From an uncultured bacterium (lineage in GTDB: Bacteria > Pseudomonadota > Alphaproteobacteria > CAISDR01): 12,926 nt of DNA. A model generated the notes under the pieces. It did not search any database, had not been told where the DNA came from, and saw only the letters and a program-made list of their open reading frames with translations. Both the position numbers and the translations under genes were made by a program. Location: the NCBI GenBank assembly GCA_903884125.1, contig CAISDR010000105.1, positions 1 through 12,926 on the forward strand. Direction: 5' to 3'. Numbering within the stretch: the stretch's first letter is position 1; each line of letters opens with the position of its first letter. This document shows, piece by piece, positions 1 through 6,483 of the stretch.

Positions 1-165
1 AATATTTTCGTCATCAAGAATATTGCGCCCGACATTCCGCTTGGCGAGATTATCTGGGGTGTTCTGCCTTTTGTCGGTCTGATGGCGCTTGCGATTGTTC
101 TATTGTGTTTTGTTCCCGGCATTGCGACCTATCTGCCATTCCTGATCATGGGTGCTGGTCGATGA
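1..165 (+). CDS. TRAP transporter large permease (DctM-like), C-terminal end only
   Basis: The window opens inside a reading frame that gives 54 residues before a TGA at 163-165. The residues include a hydrophobic helix (VLPFVGLMALAIVLLCFVPG) and then the PGIATYLP motif near the end. This pattern, a last membrane helix followed by a 'PGIATWLP'-type tail, is typical of the large membrane subunit (DctM/SiaM) of TRAP transporters, which move organic acids across the inner membrane using an ion gradient and a periplasmic binding protein. The upstream part of the gene, and presumably the small permease and binding protein, lie outside the window. The neighbour 36 bp downstream is matB, and rhizobia are known to pair a TRAP malonate transporter (MatPQM) with MatB, so malonate is the likely substrate. 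That is inferred from context only; the fragment has no substrate-specific feature. Confidence 0.82.
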   Translation, partial: NIFVIKNIAPDIPLGEIIWGVLPFVGLMALAIVLLCFVPGIATYLPFLIMGAGR

Positions 166-201
166 ATTGGTACGTTGCCGTCGTCCATTTGCGGGTGAAA
201 A

Positions 202-1722
202 ATGAAAAACCATCTGTTTGACCTGATATTCGGCCATGACGTTGATCGCGCTGCCCGGTTTTTGATCGACGGACACGGGCGAACGCTGACATATGGCGAG
301 TTGTATGACGGGGCCGGTCAAACGGCCAACGCCCTGGTTGCAGCCGGGGTCAGGCCCGGGGACCGGGTTGCTGCTCAGATTGAAAAATCAGCTGAGGCGT
401 TGCTGGTTTATCTGGGCTGCGTGCGGGCAGGGGCTGTATTTTTACCCCTGAACACTGCCTATACCGCGCCGGAGATCGCCTATTTTATTGATGATGCCAG
501 CCCCGCCTTGTTCATTGTTGATCCAAAGCGACTGGATATTTTGACTCCGATTGCGTCCGCGGCCGGTGCGGGCGTCAAAACATTGGATGCGAATGGGGCT
601 GGAAGCTTTTCCGACCTTGTGCGGACCATGCCGTCGGAATTCGAAAATATTGAACGCGATCCAGATGACCTTGCGGCGATCTTATACACGTCCGGGACGA
701 CGGGTCGATCCAAAGGCGCAATGCTAAGCCATGACAATCTGGCATCCAATGCGCTGACCCTGGTAGATTACTGGCGCTTTACCAAGGCGGATGTGCTGTT
801 GCATGCCCTGCCGATCTATCACACGCATGGACTTTTTGTGGCGACCAATGTGGTCCTGCTGGCGCGCGCGTCCATGATCTTTCTGGCAAAGTTCGATGCC
901 GATGATGTCATGCGGCGTATGCGCGATGTAACCTGTATGATGGGGGTGCCGACTTTTTATACCCGATTGCTGGATCATGCCGGTCTGACACTCGAATCAA
1001 CCCGTCACATGCGCCTGTTTGTATCGGGGTCCGCGCCGCTGCTTGCTGAAACGCACCAGGAATGGCGGGCACGTACAGGTCATGCGATTTTAGAACGCTA
1101 CGGCATGAGCGAGACAAATATGAACACCTCCAATCCCTATGATGGGGACCGGGTGCCGGGAACGGTTGGTTATCCCTTGCCGGGTGTCAGCCTGCGCATC
1201 GCACATCCTGAAAGCGGTGCCATACTTCCCCAAGGCGAGATTGGCGTGATCGAAGTTAAAGGTCCCAATGTCTTTCTCGGCTATTGGAATAGGCCGGAAA
1301 TCACGGCCAAGGAATTTCGCGCGGACGGCTTTTTCATCACCGGTGATATGGGCCATATTGATGAACGTGGCTATGTCCACATTGTCGGGCGCGCTAAGGA
1401 TCTGATCATCACAGGCGGCTTTAATGTTTACCCAAAGGAAGTCGAAGAAGAGATCGATTTTTTGCCCGGCGTGTTGGAAAGCGCTGTCATCGGGCTGTCG
1501 CATCGGGACTTCGGTGAAGGTGTGACGGCTGTTGTTATTGCCAAGCCCGGCGCAAGTGTAACTGAACAGAATATTCTATCCGCTCTGGACGGGCGCCTTG
1601 CAAAATTCAAACTTCCCAAGCGCGTTTTGTTTCTTGAACAGTTACCCAGAAACACCATGGGCAAAGTTCAGAAAAACCTGTTACGCGATCAGTTCAAAGA
1701 TCTTTACACACCGAAAAGCTGA
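202..1722 (+). CDS. matB: Malonyl-CoA synthetase MatB
   Basis: This 506-residue acyl-CoA synthetase of the ANL superfamily activates malonate with ATP and CoA to malonyl-CoA through a malonyl-AMP intermediate in the cytoplasm. Visible motifs, in order, are the ATP-binding loop YTSGTTGRSKG (162-172), the HALPIYHTHGLF stretch (201-212), ERYGMSETNMNTSNP (298-312), the TGD motif (380-382), the hinge GRAKD (396-400) and the catalytic lysine region NTMGKVQ (484-490, K488). The N-terminus, the AAQIEKSAEALLVYL segment and the ETNMNTSNPYDGDRVPGTVG block match what I recall of characterised MatB proteins from Rhizobium and Rhodopseudomonas palustris. Length is normal. The ATG follows the TRAP gene by 36 bp, suggesting one operon for uptake and activation. 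The ribosome-binding site is weak. No malonyl-CoA decarboxylase gene (matA) is in the window. The stop codon is 7 bp from that of the convergent dioxygenase gene. Confidence 0.93.
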   Translation: MKNHLFDLIFGHDVDRAARFLIDGHGRTLTYGELYDGAGQTANALVAAGVRPGDRVAAQIEKSAEALLVYLGCVRAGAVFLPLNTAYTAPEIAYFIDDASPALFIVDPKRLDILTPIASAAGAGVKTLDANGAGSFSDLVRTMPSEFENIERDPDDLAAILYTSGTTGRSKGAMLSHDNLASNALTLVDYWRFTKADVLLHALPIYHTHGLFVATNVVLLARASMIFLAKFDADDVMRRMRDVTCMMGVPTFYTRLLDHAGLTLESTRHMRLFVSGSAPLLAETHQEWRARTGHAILERYGMSETNMNTSNPYDGDRVPGTVGYPLPGVSLRIAHPESGAILPQGEIGVIEVKGPNVFLGYWNRPEITAKEFRADGFFITGDMGHIDERGYVHIVGRAKDLIITGGFNVYPKEVEEEIDFLPGVLESAVIGLSHRDFGEGVTAVVIAKPGASVTEQNILSALDGRLAKFKLPKRVLFLEQLPRNTMGKVQKNLLRDQFKDLYTPKS

Positions 1723-1729
1723 TCCCTGA

Positions 1730-2590
1730 TCATACGGGCATGGTGCCTGCGATTGTTGTGCGATGCATGACGCGCAGGTGGCCATCATAACCGCCGTCGG
1801 CATAATGCAGGGTGCATCGATTGTCCCACATGATCAGCATATTCGACTGCCACTTGTGCCGGTAAATGAATGTGTCGCGGGTCATGTGCTGATAAAGATA
1901 TGACAATAGCGCCTGACTTTCCCCATTGGTCATGCCCTGAATACCCACGGTATAGGTGGGACTGATGAACAGACATTTTTCGTCAGTCACGGGATGGGTG
2001 CGTACCAGCGGATGGACATGGGTTTTCTCCGCCGCCACGCCAGTGATAATCTTCATGGTCCTTGCTTCGGTCTCGCTGGCAAAAACACCTTTGCTACCGT
2101 AAGGCAGGGCTGCGGAATGTATCGCCCGCAACGGTGCAAGCACGGCCTTCATCACATTGGACAGCTCGGCATAGGCGCGTTGCGTGTCGGCATAAATTGT
2201 GTCGCCACCAACAGGTGGAACAATTTTCGAATGCAGAATCGTCGCCGCCGGAGGCTGTTCCTGAAACGACCAGTCCGAATGCCAGCCCGCGCCGAAATTG
2301 CGTGCCTTTTCATCCGGCTCGCGGCGCAGTTCCAGAATATGCGGATGATCGGTCATGGGCACGATAAAAGGATCGTGCCCGAATGTGCCAAGTGCCAGCG
2401 TAAATGCCTCAAGCTGATCATGGGTCAATGGCTGGTCGGGAAAACAGATTACCTTGTGACGGGCGAATGCCTGCTCGATATCCTGTACCTGTGACCTCGA
2501 TAGAGGTTGGGCAAGTTCAACCCCTGTAACCGCTGCCCCAAAACCTGACGGCTGTGCTGTTACACTGATTTGTTGATACGCAGTTCCCAC
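1730..2590 (-). CDS. TauD/TfdA-family 2-oxoglutarate-dependent dioxygenase
   Basis: This 286-residue protein belongs to the TauD/TfdA family of non-haem Fe(II) dioxygenases, which hydroxylate small substrates while turning 2-oxoglutarate and O2 into succinate and CO2. The iron ligands are visible: the HxD pair H104 and D106 in GAGWHSDWSF, and the distal histidine H262 in WDNRCTLHYA. R273 and R277 (HLRVMHRTT) occupy the place of the 2-oxoglutarate-binding arginines. The order and length (about 280 aa) match TauD. The substrate cannot be read from the sequence; taurine, an alkyl sulfate ester or an unrelated acid are all possible. The start is GTG, because no ATG is in frame near the N-terminus and a TGA lies 18 codons upstream. 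The gene lies 60 bp downstream of the SulP gene on the same strand, so the two may be co-transcribed. A tandem repeat and an inverted repeat surround its start. Confidence 0.88.
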   Translation of the reverse strand: MGTAYQQISVTAQPSGFGAAVTGVELAQPLSRSQVQDIEQAFARHKVICFPDQPLTHDQLEAFTLALGTFGHDPFIVPMTDHPHILELRREPDEKARNFGAGWHSDWSFQEQPPAATILHSKIVPPVGGDTIYADTQRAYAELSNVMKAVLAPLRAIHSAALPYGSKGVFASETEARTMKIITGVAAEKTHVHPLVRTHPVTDEKCLFISPTYTVGIQGMTNGESQALLSYLYQHMTRDTFIYRHKWQSNMLIMWDNRCTLHYADGGYDGHLRVMHRTTIAGTMPV

Positions 2591-2598
2591 AGTTCCCA
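2581..2598. repeat. Perfect 9-bp tandem duplication at the dioxygenase start
   Basis: The 9-mer CAGTTCCCA occurs twice head to tail (2581-2589 and 2590-2598). Read on the - strand it is TGGGAACTG twice, and the proposed GTG start (2590-2588) spans the junction between the copies. The GGGA of the upstream copy lies where a Shine-Dalgarno sequence would be. The repeat is seen directly; any role in expression is inference. Confidence 0.9.
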
Positions 2599-2601
2599 GC
2601 C

Positions 2602-2636
2602 CCCGATTATTCTCATTTGAAGCAAGCTTAATCGGG
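2602..2636. promoter_or_regulatory. Inverted repeat upstream of the dioxygenase gene (possible operator or attenuator)
   Basis: CCCGATTA (2602-2609) and TAATCGGG (2629-2636) form a perfect 8-bp inverted repeat with a 19-nt centre, located between the SulP stop and the dioxygenase start. On the - strand the second arm is followed by G-rich sequence, not a T run, so it is not a standard intrinsic terminator. It could be a repressor or activator site, or a weak RNA hairpin near the ribosome-binding region. Confidence 0.35.
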
Positions 2637-2650
2637 AATTGTCACCCTGT

Positions 2651-4342
2651 CTAAGGTTCGATGCGGGAGCGGGGGCGTTTTATCCAGCGTTGAATTGCAC
2701 CGGGTACCTCTTCGAGCGCGCTGATCACACGCAAGGACCCAAGCCGGTCGCCAAAGCCTGATCGTTCGATCAACGAGGCGGGCTGTCCGCCAAGGCGCGC
2801 CAGCATCAGACAGCTGCCCTGCTTCTCGAGAATACTGTCGAGGTTTTCAATCGCTTCCAGTCCGGTTGTATCCAGATTAAGCAGGCTGCCCAGATCCAGC
2901 ACGGTTATTTCAGGCACTTTGCGGCGTGGGTTTTGAACCGTCTCCAGTACGCTGACTGATCCGAAAAATAATGATCCGATCAGCGAGAACGCTTCGACGC
3001 TGATACCATTCGGCGGTCCGTTTGGGCCAAACTCTAGGCTGATCGGATCAAGCCGGGTCAGGCTGGATACCCGGGTGATAAAAAACAGACAGGCCAGCGC
3101 CAGACCCACTTCAACGGCAATGGTAAGATCGATGATTACAGTAAGCAGGAACGTTGCCACCAGGATCACGCGGTAGTTGGCCGAAAACCGCTGCATCCGG
3201 ACGAACTGCCGCCATTCGCCCATGTTATAGGCGACAAACAGCAAAATCGCACCAAGACTTGACAATGGAATATCCTGCGCCAGGGGAGCGGCAAATATCA
3301 CAATCATTAAAACGGTCAGCGAATGCACAATCCCTGCAACCGGGGTTCTGCCGCCTGAACGGATATTGGTAACCGTGCGGGCAATGGTGCCGGTCGCGCA
3401 AAACCCACCGAATATGGGTGCGATGACGTTCGCAATTCCCTGAGCCACCAGTTCCTGATTTGGATCGTGGCGGTCATCGGTCATGGAATCTGCAACACGC
3501 GCACATAGCAGGCTTTCGACCGCGCCCAATAATGCGATGGTAATCGTGGGTGCGAACAAAAGCTGTAGTTTTGACAGGTCAAATTGCGGCAGGCTCATCG
3601 TTGTCAAGCCATGGGGAATGCCACCAAACTTTGTGCCAATGGTTTCCACATCAAGATGAAAATAGCGCACCACGACAATCCCAAGTGCAAGGGAAATGAT
3701 GGTGCCGGGGATCTTTGCGACAAATTTGCGCCAGTGAGAAGATTCCGCTGCATAAGATTTCGGCCAGAACACAACGATAGCCAGCGATATCATCGACAGC
3801 GCTAAAGTTTGAATATTCACTTCATCCAGATGGCTGACAAGGCTTGTAACCTTGGCGAAAAACTCTGCGGGCACCGGGTCTATTTTCAGCCCCAGCACAT
3901 CCTTGACCTGTGACAGGGCAATCAGAACGGCGATGCCATTGGTAAAACCGATCACGATAGATACCGGTATATAGCGGACCAGAGACCCGATGCGGGTCAG
4001 CCCCATGATAACCAGCAGGATGCCCGCCATCATGGTGGCCAATAAAAGTCCGCCGACTCCATGCTGGGCGACAATGGCATAAACAATTACAATGAAAGCA
4101 CCGGCAGGTCCGCCAATCTGTACGGTGGATCCGCCCAGCATTGAGATGATGGCGCCGGCGATAATGGCTGTGGTCAAACCCGCTTCAGGTTTCAGGCCTG
4201 ATGCAATTGCAAACGCCATTGCCAGCGGCAGGGCCACAATTCCAACGGTGACGCCCGCTGAAATATCGGTCAGAAAATGGCTGATGGAATAGGTTCTGAA
4301 TGACGTCAGAAGCCGTGGCTTGAGTCCTGGTAGATTCAACAA
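2651..4342 (-). CDS. SulP-family anion transporter with C-terminal STAS domain
   Basis: This 563-residue inner-membrane protein belongs to the SulP/SLC26 family (sulfate, bicarbonate or dicarboxylate uptake). An N-terminal block with many hydrophobic helices runs from about residue 25 to 425. It includes GIVALPLAMAFAIASG (34-49), TVQIGGPAGAF (73-83) and the signature ESLLCARVAD (276-285). FGGFCATGTIARTVTNIRSG (311-330) follows. A cytoplasmic STAS domain covers about 445-555, with the VLDLGSLLNLDTTGLEAI strand-turn-helix (481-498). Length is normal. The start is a TTG at 4342, preceded by AGGGA at 8-nt spacing; a second TTG follows directly, an in-frame stop lies two codons upstream, and the first ATG is only at residue 42. 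The flagellin stop lies 31 bp upstream. The substrate is not decidable: sulfate and bicarbonate (BicA-like) are both consistent. Confidence 0.9.
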   Translation of the reverse strand: MLNLPGLKPRLLTSFRTYSISHFLTDISAGVTVGIVALPLAMAFAIASGLKPEAGLTTAIIAGAIISMLGGSTVQIGGPAGAFIVIVYAIVAQHGVGGLLLATMMAGILLVIMGLTRIGSLVRYIPVSIVIGFTNGIAVLIALSQVKDVLGLKIDPVPAEFFAKVTSLVSHLDEVNIQTLALSMISLAIVVFWPKSYAAESSHWRKFVAKIPGTIISLALGIVVVRYFHLDVETIGTKFGGIPHGLTTMSLPQFDLSKLQLLFAPTITIALLGAVESLLCARVADSMTDDRHDPNQELVAQGIANVIAPIFGGFCATGTIARTVTNIRSGGRTPVAGIVHSLTVLMIVIFAAPLAQDIPLSSLGAILLFVAYNMGEWRQFVRMQRFSANYRVILVATFLLTVIIDLTIAVEVGLALACLFFITRVSSLTRLDPISLEFGPNGPPNGISVEAFSLIGSLFFGSVSVLETVQNPRRKVPEITVLDLGSLLNLDTTGLEAIENLDSILEKQGSCLMLARLGGQPASLIERSGFGDRLGSLRVISALEEVPGAIQRWIKRPRSRIEP

Positions 4343-4373
4343 TATCTAAATCCCTGTGGATTGCCGCATGGCC

Positions 4374-5237
4374 CTATTGCAGCCCGGTCTGAGTCTGGCT
4401 GCTGGACGATTTTGTGCTGGAAATCGAGAAAAGTCCAAGCAGAACCTGAGGTGTCTGGTTAGCAATTCCCAAGGCCTGTACGCCCAGTTGCTGCTTGACC
4501 TTCAGCGATTCTAAAAGCGCGCTGGCCTTTGCCAGATCGGCGTCGACCAAAGCGCCGAGGCCTGTATTGGTGGCGTCGGATTTTGCAGAATTGAAAGTGA
4601 TCTGATTTGAAATGAACTGGCTTGAAGCCGAAAAAGAATTTAGTGCGGTCCCGACAAAATTCTGGGCCGATAGGAATCCATTGGTCAAAAGTGCGGCGGC
4701 CCCTGTTGAATCAGACACCGCCGTCAGCAAGCTGGTCACATTGGTATTCAGGTCCTGTGCAGAAATGGAATACTGATTTGCCGAAACGTCCTGAATGACA
4801 GACACATTTTGGGAATTTGCCGAAATCAGATTTCGGCTGTTATATGTTGCACCGGATATATAATTATTTACCGATGCAGACAGGCTCGAATATTGTGCAT
4901 TCAGCAATGTTCTTGCGCTGCCGGTGACGTTGGAATCCGCTAGTTGCTGAAGAACACTGCGGATACTGATCAGCGTGTTTGAGACGCCGGTGGCAGCGGA
5001 ATTTGTAACCTGCAGCAGACCATTGACGGCACCCAACTGGCCATTGACCGCGGAAAGTGCGGCGACATCCGACCTCAGGCTCTGGGCAATGGAAAACACC
5101 GCACCATTATCAAGGGCGTCGGCAACGCGATAGCCGGTGGATATCTGCTTTTGAACACGCAATAACTGCGTATTCGTATAGTTCAGGGCGCTAAGGGCAA
5201 CAGCCGCGCCATCATTGAAATTCACAGAAATCGCCAC
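4374..5237 (-). CDS. Flagellin, short type with a C-terminal tail
   Basis: This 287-residue protein has the conserved flagellin ends. The N-terminal D0/D1 part covers about 1-140 and contains ISTGYRVADALDNGAVFSIAQ (32-52) and LRSDVAALSAV. The C-terminal D1/D0 part covers about 190-270 and ends in QQLGVQALGIANQTPQVLLG. The variable centre (about 140-190) is very short, as in many alphaproteobacteria. There is no cysteine and no cleaved signal, as expected for type III export. After LLGLF at residue 270, where flagellins normally stop within one or two residues, there are 17 more polar residues (SISSTKSSSSQTQTGLQ). No other flagellar gene is in the window. The start is GTG with a perfect AGGAGG 5 nt upstream, and a sigma-54-like promoter lies further upstream. 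It could be a minor or secondary filament protein. Confidence 0.9.
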   Translation of the reverse strand: MAISVNFNDGAAVALSALNYTNTQLLRVQKQISTGYRVADALDNGAVFSIAQSLRSDVAALSAVNGQLGAVNGLLQVTNSAATGVSNTLISIRSVLQQLADSNVTGSARTLLNAQYSSLSASVNNYISGATYNSRNLISANSQNVSVIQDVSANQYSISAQDLNTNVTSLLTAVSDSTGAAALLTNGFLSAQNFVGTALNSFSASSQFISNQITFNSAKSDATNTGLGALVDADLAKASALLESLKVKQQLGVQALGIANQTPQVLLGLFSISSTKSSSSQTQTGLQ

Positions 5238-5242
5238 TGCAG

Positions 5243-5248
5243 CCTCCT
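5243..5248 (-). promoter_or_regulatory. Shine-Dalgarno site that fixes the flagellin GTG start
   Basis: On the - strand AGGAGG is followed by CTGCA and then GTG. This perfect consensus at 5-nt spacing supports the GTG at 5237 as the true start and fits a protein made in large amounts. Confidence 0.8.
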
Positions 5249-5294
5249 GCTCGCAGAGTGCCTTTGATCTGGGAAACCTTTTGGTGGCGATACC

Positions 5295-5311
5295 AGCATT
5301 TTGCCGGCCAG
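5295..5311 (-). promoter_or_regulatory. Candidate sigma-54 promoter for flagellin
   Basis: The - strand reads CTGGCCGGCAAAATGCT. Against the RpoN consensus (YTGGCACGRNNNTTGCW) it keeps the GG of the -24 element and the GC of the -12 element exactly 10 nt apart, plus flanking CT and T. It departs at the AC after TGGC, at the R and at the first T of TTGC. Transcription would begin near 5284, giving a leader of about 47 nt before the GTG. Flagellin genes of Caulobacter are known to use sigma-54, so the position makes sense. The match is imperfect and was found by eye. Confidence 0.4.
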
Positions 5312-5624
5312 GGGAAGAATGCCGTGGTTGTCCGCTTTGCGGCTAAGACAGCATTCGCATCATGCGGATCACCTGAAACCGGTGGCCGCGTGGGAGGTAC
5401 GCCAACTTGTACAGGGTACGATTACAAAAAACAGGTATCTAATTATAACCCCTTTGAAAGATTTTACTCAACCATTCTGGTGGCTTTGATGATGGTATGC
5501 AGCCTGATTGCCTACCTTTGCCGGTTTTGGACCAAAAGCACCGCTTGCATGGTGTTTTTCGTCTACGCTATCTTGGTCCATCCTGAATGGGACCTGACAC
5601 GAGACTCGCCGGAACCGATTTTCC

Positions 5625-6473
5625 ATGCCCGAGACACTATTTAGCTACTCTGATGACAGTCAGTCGCCCCTTGCACGGGGTGCCATCAGGCTGATCGAAC
5701 GGGCCACGGGCCAGCCCGAGCTTCATCGGATCTATCTGGAAAATCAGCGTAATCCGGTTCCCGGCGAAAGCTTTTTTGCAGCCGCGATCAGACGCCTTGA
5801 TCTGGATGTGGTCCATGATGCGGCCCGTTTGGCGGCCTTGCCCAAGACAGGCCCATTGGTGGTGGTGGCCAACCACCCCTATGGCGTGCTGGACGGGCTG
5901 GTCCTGTGCTGGCTGGTCGAACAGGTCAGGACCGACTTCAAGGTTCTAACCAATTCCGTGCTGTTGCGCGCGCCGGAGGCACGCCCCTATCTGCTGGCGG
6001 TCGATTTTGCCGAAACCCGCGAGGCGTTCGAGACCAATATTGGCTCACGTCAGGCGGCACGGCGTCATCTGACCCAGGGGGGGTGTCTGGTGGTGTTCCC
6101 GGCAGGTGCTGTCTCAACCGCGCCAGACCGGCTTGGGCGTCGCCCGGCAGTAGATGCACCCTGGCATCCGTTTGCGGCTCAATTAATTCAGCGGGCCAAA
6201 GCGCCGGTAGCCCCATTTTTCTTTGCGGGCCAGAACAGTCGCCTGTTCCAGATTGCCAGCCATATCTCAGCAACCTTGCGCCTGTCCCTGATTTTCAAGG
6301 AAGTGCGCGACCGTATGCATACGCGGCTGCCAGTCGTGGTTGGTGATCTTATTCCTTTTGAGGAACTTGCAGGTTTTGGTGAAAGGCGTTCATTGGTCGA
6401 AGAACTGCGTCAGCGTACTTACGCGCTAGGCGACCAGTTGGCGCGTGATGAACGCACGGCACTTTCTGCCTGA
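5625..6473 (+). CDS. PlsC-like (LPLAT superfamily) acyltransferase
   Basis: This 282-residue protein has the layout of a lysophospholipid acyltransferase-type enzyme, which moves an acyl chain from CoA or ACP to a glycerolipid or related acceptor at the inner membrane. The catalytic block is VVVANHPYGVLDGLVL (79-94). H84 and D90 are five residues apart, as in the 'NHPxGxxDG' subgroup related to OlsA/hemolysin-type acyltransferases, not the four of classic PlsC. The phosphate-binding motif is VVFPAGAVS (156-164), and VAPFFFAGQNSRLF (195-208) gives the next conserved block. No clear transmembrane helix is seen beyond short hydrophobic strands. An in-frame TGA ten codons upstream makes ATG 5625 practically the only choice; no clear ribosome-binding site precedes it. 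Its stop is 10 bp from that of the convergent hxlR-type gene. The acceptor (ornithine lipid, glycerophospholipid or other) is unknown. Confidence 0.82.
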   Translation: MPETLFSYSDDSQSPLARGAIRLIERATGQPELHRIYLENQRNPVPGESFFAAAIRRLDLDVVHDAARLAALPKTGPLVVVANHPYGVLDGLVLCWLVEQVRTDFKVLTNSVLLRAPEARPYLLAVDFAETREAFETNIGSRQAARRHLTQGGCLVVFPAGAVSTAPDRLGRRPAVDAPWHPFAAQLIQRAKAPVAPFFFAGQNSRLFQIASHISATLRLSLIFKEVRDRMHTRLPVVVGDLIPFEELAGFGERRSLVEELRQRTYALGDQLARDERTALSA

Positions 6474-6483
6474 TTACCTGAAT

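Larger units (their letters stand above)
5238..5624. other. Divergent intergenic region between flagellin and acyltransferase genes
   Basis: This 387-bp stretch has no convincing gene. On the flagellin side it holds the ribosome-binding site and the sigma-54-like promoter. Further out, GGTACG occurs twice in direct orientation (5396-5401 and 5415-5420), 19 bp apart start to start, with the palindrome TGTACA (5409-5414) between them. This is about 90-110 bp upstream of the flagellin promoter, a usual distance for an enhancer-binding protein. An AT-rich patch (5421-5470) contains TATAAC at 5444-5449, a possible -10 box for the acyltransferase gene with only a poor -35 match. A GTG-initiated frame (5258-5644) and its nested 51-codon ATG frame (5489-5644), with two hydrophobic stretches, are open, but neither has a good ribosome-binding site. 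Confidence 0.6.

Noticed and set aside
1090..1503. 137-codon open frame antisense to matB
   Set aside because: Lies wholly inside matB, whose family motifs are unambiguous; no ribosome-binding site or recognisable product.
1994..2494. 166-codon open frame opposite the dioxygenase gene
   Set aside because: Shadow of a gene with clear iron-ligand motifs; the translation is rich in Cys, Arg and His without domain pattern.
5258..5644. Open frame of 128 codons (and a nested 51-codon ATG frame from 5489) in the flagellin/acyltransferase spacer, with two hydrophobic stretches
   Set aside because: GTG start with no good ribosome-binding site, runs antisense through the flagellin promoter region, unusual composition and a 20-bp overlap with a clear gene. 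Kept only as a remote possibility for a small membrane protein.
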